Of a DNA stretch of 19,821 nucleotides, positions 16,253-19,821 are shown one piece after another. Position 1 is the stretch's first letter. Every line of letters begins with the position of its first letter. Both the position numbers and the translations under genes were made by a program. This stretch comes from Deltaproteobacteria bacterium (GTDB lineage: Bacteria > Desulfobacterota > Desulfobacteria > Desulfobacterales > Desulfatirhabdiaceae): contig JAPLJE010000334.1 of NCBI GenBank assembly GCA_026388755.1, forward strand, positions 1-19,821. Reading direction: 5' to 3'. The notes beneath the pieces are model-generated. The model ran no database searches. It saw nothing but the letters and a program-made list of their open reading frames with translations, and was not told where the DNA came from.

Positions 16253-16742
16253 ATGAATCCTCCGCATATTATGGTCCTGGGAATCGGCTGTATCCTGTTC
16301 CGGGACGAGGGCTTCGGCGTCCGCGTGGTTCAAAAACTCCAGGCCCAGTATGATTTTCCCGATCATGTGTCCCTGATAGATGGTGGCGTTTTGGGCGTTA
16401 ACCTGCTGGGGGTGATGTCCGAGGCCGATTACCTGATTGTGGTGGATGCCATTCGGCACAAGGGGGCGCCCGGGGATGTTTACCGCCTGGAAAAGAGAGA
16501 TCGATTTTCTCGAAGCCCTGACCCTGTGCCAGGCGCTCGACAAAGTGCCGGAAACGGTTATCGTCGGGGTGGAGCCTGCGGATATCGACACCCTTAGCAT
16601 CGAACTGTCGCCTGTGGTCCTGCGCCAGGTGGAGCCCGTAATGGCGATGGTTCTTTCCGAGCTGGAACATCTTGGCGTTTGCTGTCAAAAAAGGAGTGAA
16701 GCCCGTGTGTCTTGCAATCCCCTCGAAGATTACCCACATTGA
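16253..16742 (+). pseudogene. [NiFe]-hydrogenase maturation endopeptidase (HyaD/HybD/HycI family), frame-disrupted
   Basis: These proteases cut the C-terminal tail of the hydrogenase large subunit once nickel is inserted. The first part (16253 to about 16495) reads HIMVLGIGCILFRDEGFGVRVV...LIDGG..GVNLLG...ADYLIVVDAIRHKGAPGDVYRLE. It carries two nickel ligands, E19 and D65. The rest of the family sequence continues in another frame (REIDFLEALTLCQALDKVPETVIVGVEPADID...LSPVVLRQVEPVMAMVLSELEHLGV) to a stop at 16742; the original frame stops at 16597. The segment expected between 'VYRLE' and 'IDFLEAL', which should hold the third ligand in an S-x-HQ motif (His93 in E. coli HybD), is absent. So this is a deletion of roughly 40 bases with a frameshift, not a single-base slip. 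The usual GxGN is GIGC here. It overlaps hypC by 38 bases. Confidence 0.8.
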
Positions 16743-16938
16743 TGAAAATGGAATGGCCACGATTGATGTGGATGGGGTTCAGCGAAAAACCAGCCTGCTG
16801 CTGATTGAAGATCCCCAGATCGGCGATTACGTCATTGTTCATGCCGGTTTTGCCATTCACAAGATTGATGAACAGTTCGCCCTGGAGTCCCTCGCTGTTT
16901 TAAGAGAGTCTCTGGCAATTTCCATGCAGACGGAATAG
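16705..16938 (+). CDS. hypC: Hydrogenase maturation chaperone HypC
   Basis: HypC is the small chaperone that carries the Fe(CN)2CO unit with HypD and delivers it to the hydrogenase large subunit. The 77-residue protein starts at GTG 16705, giving MCLAIPSKI with the essential Cys2; AAGGAG at 16691-16696 is 8 bases away. A longer in-frame reading from 16672 would bury that cysteine and is rejected. The conserved core GDYVIVHAGFAIHKID is present. It is intact and lies between a disrupted protease gene and a disrupted hypF. Confidence 0.93.
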   Translation: MCLAIPSKITHIDENGMATIDVDGVQRKTSLLLIEDPQIGDYVIVHAGFAIHKIDEQFALESLAVLRESLAISMQTE

Positions 16939-16990
16939 ATTCAAAAAGCCCGGCCCGCCCCTCTATCGAACGCGTTGCCGCATCCGATAA

Positions 16991-17029
16991 ATGCGTTGCT
17001 ATTCCCTTCAGGAATTGCGCTCAACGCAT
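16991..17029. repeat. Inverted repeat in the hypC-hypF gap
   Basis: ATGCGTTG (16991-16998) and CAACGCAT (17022-17029) form an 8-bp stem over 23 bases. GCATCCG also occurs twice here (near 16979 and 17026). The 153-base gap otherwise holds only an open extension of the hypF frame with no family resemblance. Confidence 0.35.
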
Positions 17030-17091
17030 CCGGACCAGGTAAGCGGTTCCCGTCTGTTTTTTTACAAGGTCACCAGCCTTTGAGCTTTGAT

Positions 17092-19363
17092 ATGAAGCCA
17101 GATGAAATCGTTGCACGAAAGCTGAATATTAACGGAATCGTTCAGGGCGTTGGTTTCAGACCCCACATCTATCAGCTTGCCCGCTTTCATCAGGTCATGG
17201 GGGAGATCTCCAATACCTCTTCCGGCGTTTCCATCCATGTGGAAGGCAGCCGTGAAAATATCGACCGGTTCTGCCGAAATCTGCCTACCGATCTTCCGCC
17301 GCTGGCTCATATCACGGACATTGCCGAAGCCCCGGATACGGTCAGGGGACTTGTCGATTTTTCGATCCTTCCCAGCACTGCCGGTCTGTTGCGCTCCACC
17401 CTGATCTCTCCGGATGTGTCGGTTTGCGAGGACTGCCTGAAAGAACTGTTTGATCCGGCGGACCGGAGATTCCTCTATCCGTTTATCAATTGCACTAACT
17501 GCGGGCCCCGCTATACGATCATTGACGATATTCCTTACGACCGGTGCCATACGTCGATGAAGCATTTTGTGATGTGCGACCGGTGCCGGTCCGAATATGA
17601 TGATCCGCAAAACCGACGCTTCCATGCCCAGCCCAATGCCTGCCCGGTCTGCGGTCCCCAGGTGGCCCTTCATGACTCCGATGGGGGCCTGATTTCATGC
17701 GAAAACCCGGTTGAACAGGCTGGTCGGTATTTGAAACAGGGGAAAACCCTGGCAATTAAGGGACTGGGCGGGTTTCATCTGTCGGTTGATGCCCTAAACA
17801 CACTTGCGGTGGAACGGCTCAGGCGCAGGAAGCACCGCGAGGAAAAACCGCTTGCCGTGATGTCCCCGGGTCTGGAAAGGATTCTGGAATATGCGCATGT
17901 CGCGCCTGAAGAAAAAGCCCTTTTGTCCTCGTTTCGACGTCCGATTGTGTTGCTCAGGAAAAAAGAGCCCTGCCTGCTCTCGGAAGCGGTATCTCCCCGG
18001 AATGCCTTCATCGGGGTGATGCTTCCCTACACGCCGCTGCATTATCTGCTGCTGGACCAGGGATTTACAGCCCTGGTGATGACCAGCGGAAACATGAGCG
18101 AGGAACCCATTGCCATTGACAATGACGATGCGTTTGCCCGGCTTTCCGGCATGGCCGACTATTTTCTGATTCACGACCGACAGATTTATCTTCGCAGCGA
18201 CGATTCCCTGGTCAGGCTTGTTGCGGGCGCGGATCGGGTCATTCGCCGCTCCAGGGGGACTGTCCCGGTCCCTGTTTTTCTCCGCCGGTCCCTGTCGCCG
18301 GTGCTTGCCTGCGGTGCGGAACTCAAAAACACGGTCTGTCTGACCTCAGGCAATCGGGCGTTTCTGAGTCAGCACATCGGGGATCTGGAAAATTCGGCAA
18401 CCTACGATTTTTTCTGCATGACCATCGAACACATGAAACGGATTCTTGACATCACGCCGCGGCTTTCCCGATTACCTCAGCACCCGCTATGCCATGGAGC
18501 AGCAGCAGGCCGGCATGGACCTGGTTCAGGTTCAACACCATCACGCCCATATCGTCAGCTGCATGGCCGAAAACCGGATCCAGGGGAAGTTGATCGGCCT
18601 GGCCTTTGACGGAACCGGCTACGGGGCGGATGGCGCGATATGGGGCGGCGAGTTTCTGATTGCCGATGAAACCGACTTTGACAGGGCCGGTCACCTGGCC
18701 TATGTTCCCCTGCCGGGCGGAGCCGCCGCCATCCGGGAGCCCTGGCGGATGGCGGCAAGCTACCTGTATACGGTTTTTGGCGAGAAGATGATGGATCTTG
18801 ACCTTCCGCTGCTGCGGGAAATTGATACAAAAAAACTGATGTTTGTTCAGGACATGATGGTCAAGGGCGTCAACTGTCCCCGGACTTCCAGCATGGGAAG
18901 GCTGTTCGATGCGGTTGCCGCCATAATCGGCATACGCTATACGGTTGCCTATGAAGGACAGGCCGCCCTGGAGCTTGAAATGCTGGCGGATGACGGGGAA
19001 TGGGAGGGCTATCCTTTTGAATGGCTGTCTGAAGACGGCTATCAAATCCTGCCCCATTCGATCATTCAGGGGGTGGTTCGGGATATGGAAAATCGCGTTT
19101 CACCGGGTGTGATCAGTGCCAGGTTTCACCGGACCGTCATTGACATGGCGGCTGCACTCTGCCGGGCGATTCGACAGGACAGCGGTTTGACCCGTGTGGG
19201 ACTGAGCGGCGGTGTTTTTCAAAACGCTATGTTGCTGAAGGGCCTGATTCGGGAGCTTTCCGTGGACCGGTTCGAGGTTTTTTCCCACTCCCTGGTTCCG
19301 GCCAATGACGGCGGCATTTCCCTGGGGCAGGCGGTTTGTGCCGCGGGTGTGAAGTTGATGTGA
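17092..19363 (+). pseudogene. hypF: Carbamoyltransferase HypF, split by an internal deletion and frameshift
   Basis: HypF uses carbamoyl phosphate and ATP to build the thiocarbamate on HypE that becomes the hydrogenase cyanide ligands. From ATG 17092 the order is: acylphosphatase domain (NGIVQGVGFRPHIYQLA), two zinc-finger repeats (CEDCLKE, CTNCGPRYT, CDRCRSEY, CPVCGPQ), a YrdC-like domain (LAIKGLGGFHLSVDA, MTSGNMSEEPI, RRSRGTVPVP), then the Kae1-like domain. Just after HMKRILDITP the frame changes. Family sequence resumes with PDYLSTRYAMEQQQ and runs through VQVQHHHAHIVSCMAE, FDGTGYGADGAIWGGEF and GLSGGVFQNAMLL to the stop at 19363. The expected linker (about eight residues ending DLH before PDY) is reduced to 7 bases at about 18461-18467, a loss of about 17 bases. 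The first frame runs on to a stop at 18609. The start could also be TTG 17080. Confidence 0.85.
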
Positions 19364-19410
19364 GTATTTGGGGGGATGTTTAAGCGCATGGGTGTGGGAG
19401 GGGAGAGAAT

Positions 19411-19821
19411 ATGAGTATCAAACATCTGGAAGAATACCGGGACCCGGAACTGGCCCGGCGGCTGATTGACCGCATTCATGGCATCCACATAAAACCGGTC
19501 CGGCTGATGGAGGTTTGCGGTACCCATACGGTATCCATTTTCCGGAGCGGCATCCGGTCTGTTTTACCCGGTGAAATCTCGCTGGTATCGGGTCCGGGAT
19601 GTCCGGTCTGCGTCACGGATCAAAGCGATATCGACGCCTTTATTGCCATTTCCCGGATGGACCAGGTGATCGTGGCAACGTTCGGCGATTTGATCCGGGT
19701 TCCGGGCACCGATTCCTCGCTTCAGGCCGAGCGCGCTTGCGGGCGGGATATCCGCGTGGTCTACTCGGCAATGGATGCCCTGGACATTGCCAAACAGCAT
19801 CCGGACAAGCGGGTGGTCTTT
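19411..19821 (+). CDS. hypD: Hydrogenase maturation protein HypD (N-terminal part, cut by window end)
   Basis: HypD is the [4Fe-4S] scaffold on which, with HypC, the Fe(CN)2CO unit of [NiFe] hydrogenase is assembled. The 137 codons visible start at ATG 19411 behind GGAGGGGAG. They contain MEVCGTHT (C36, H39) and SGPGCPVCVT (C64, C67), then ATFGDLIRVPGTDSSL. These are the hallmark N-terminal motifs, and no frame break is seen before the window ends. It follows hypF by 47 bases in the same direction; hypE would be expected next. Confidence 0.95.
   Translation, partial: MSIKHLEEYRDPELARRLIDRIHGIHIKPVRLMEVCGTHTVSIFRSGIRSVLPGEISLVSGPGCPVCVTDQSDIDAFIAISRMDQVIVATFGDLIRVPGTDSSLQAERACGRDIRVVYSAMDALDIAKQHPDKRVVF

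Noticed and set aside
16437..16742. Treating the second half of the endopeptidase as its own gene starting at 16437
   Set aside because: Residues before REIDFLEAL are nonsense relative to the family and are simply the shifted frame of the first half; it is one broken gene.
18440..18480. Programmed ribosomal frameshift in hypF
   Set aside because: No slippery heptamer or following stem is visible, and a slip would not restore the missing linker residues. A deletion fits better.

Overview
The window is ordinary bacterial chromosome, about half G+C. Gene content and order suggest an anaerobic, Gram-negative bacterium of the Desulfobacterota (delta-proteobacterial) type. The signs are LolA and MurJ (a two-membrane envelope), an oxygen-sensitive [4Fe-4S] quinolinate synthase, a stand-alone pyruvate-kinase-C-like protein, and [NiFe]-hydrogenase maturation genes. 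The lineage is an inference; no rRNA gene is present.

Layout. 1-141: 3' end of an ISAs1-family insertion sequence (end of the transposase plus a terminal CCCTG). 161-1171: a good sigma70-type promoter, then two small envelope genes (a secreted Tyr/Gly/Pro-rich protein and a glycine-zipper lipoprotein), closed by a perfect 30-bp palindrome. 1430-3037: lolA-nadA on the plus strand, meeting a bidirectional terminator. 3101-7374: a compact minus-strand operon read as PK_C-like protein, ltaE (threonine aldolase), radA, rlmE and yebC. 7468-7743: an HU gene with its own promoter. 7940-8677: an unrecognised membrane-anchored protein. 8679-13025: minus-strand envelope glycan block of murJ, a polytopic GT-C-like protein and a DPM1-like GT2 glycosyltransferase; the last two overlap by 8 nt. 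13307-15895: clpB with a strong ribosome site and sigma70-like promoter. 15946-16186: two serine tRNAs (anticodons UGA and GCU), then a terminator. 16253-19821: a hydrogenase maturation cluster, hyaD-like protease, hypC, hypF and hypD (cut by the window end).

The most notable observation is that three genes are broken in frame. The endopeptidase gene and hypF each appear to have lost a short internal segment whose length is not a multiple of three, and each loss removes a conserved His-containing motif; hypC and the visible part of hypD are intact. The ltaE reading frame ends in a non-family tail just after a 7-base homopolymer. Dropping one base restores a family-like C-terminus and creates a GTGA stop/start overlap with radA. 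So either the hydrogenase assembly pathway is decaying in this strain, or the sequence carries small errors; the raw reads would decide.

I found no CRISPR array, prophage, toxin-antitoxin pair or clearly new defence system. The least described parts are the GT-C/GT2 pair, the stand-alone PK_C-like protein and the unknown protein at 7940-8677.
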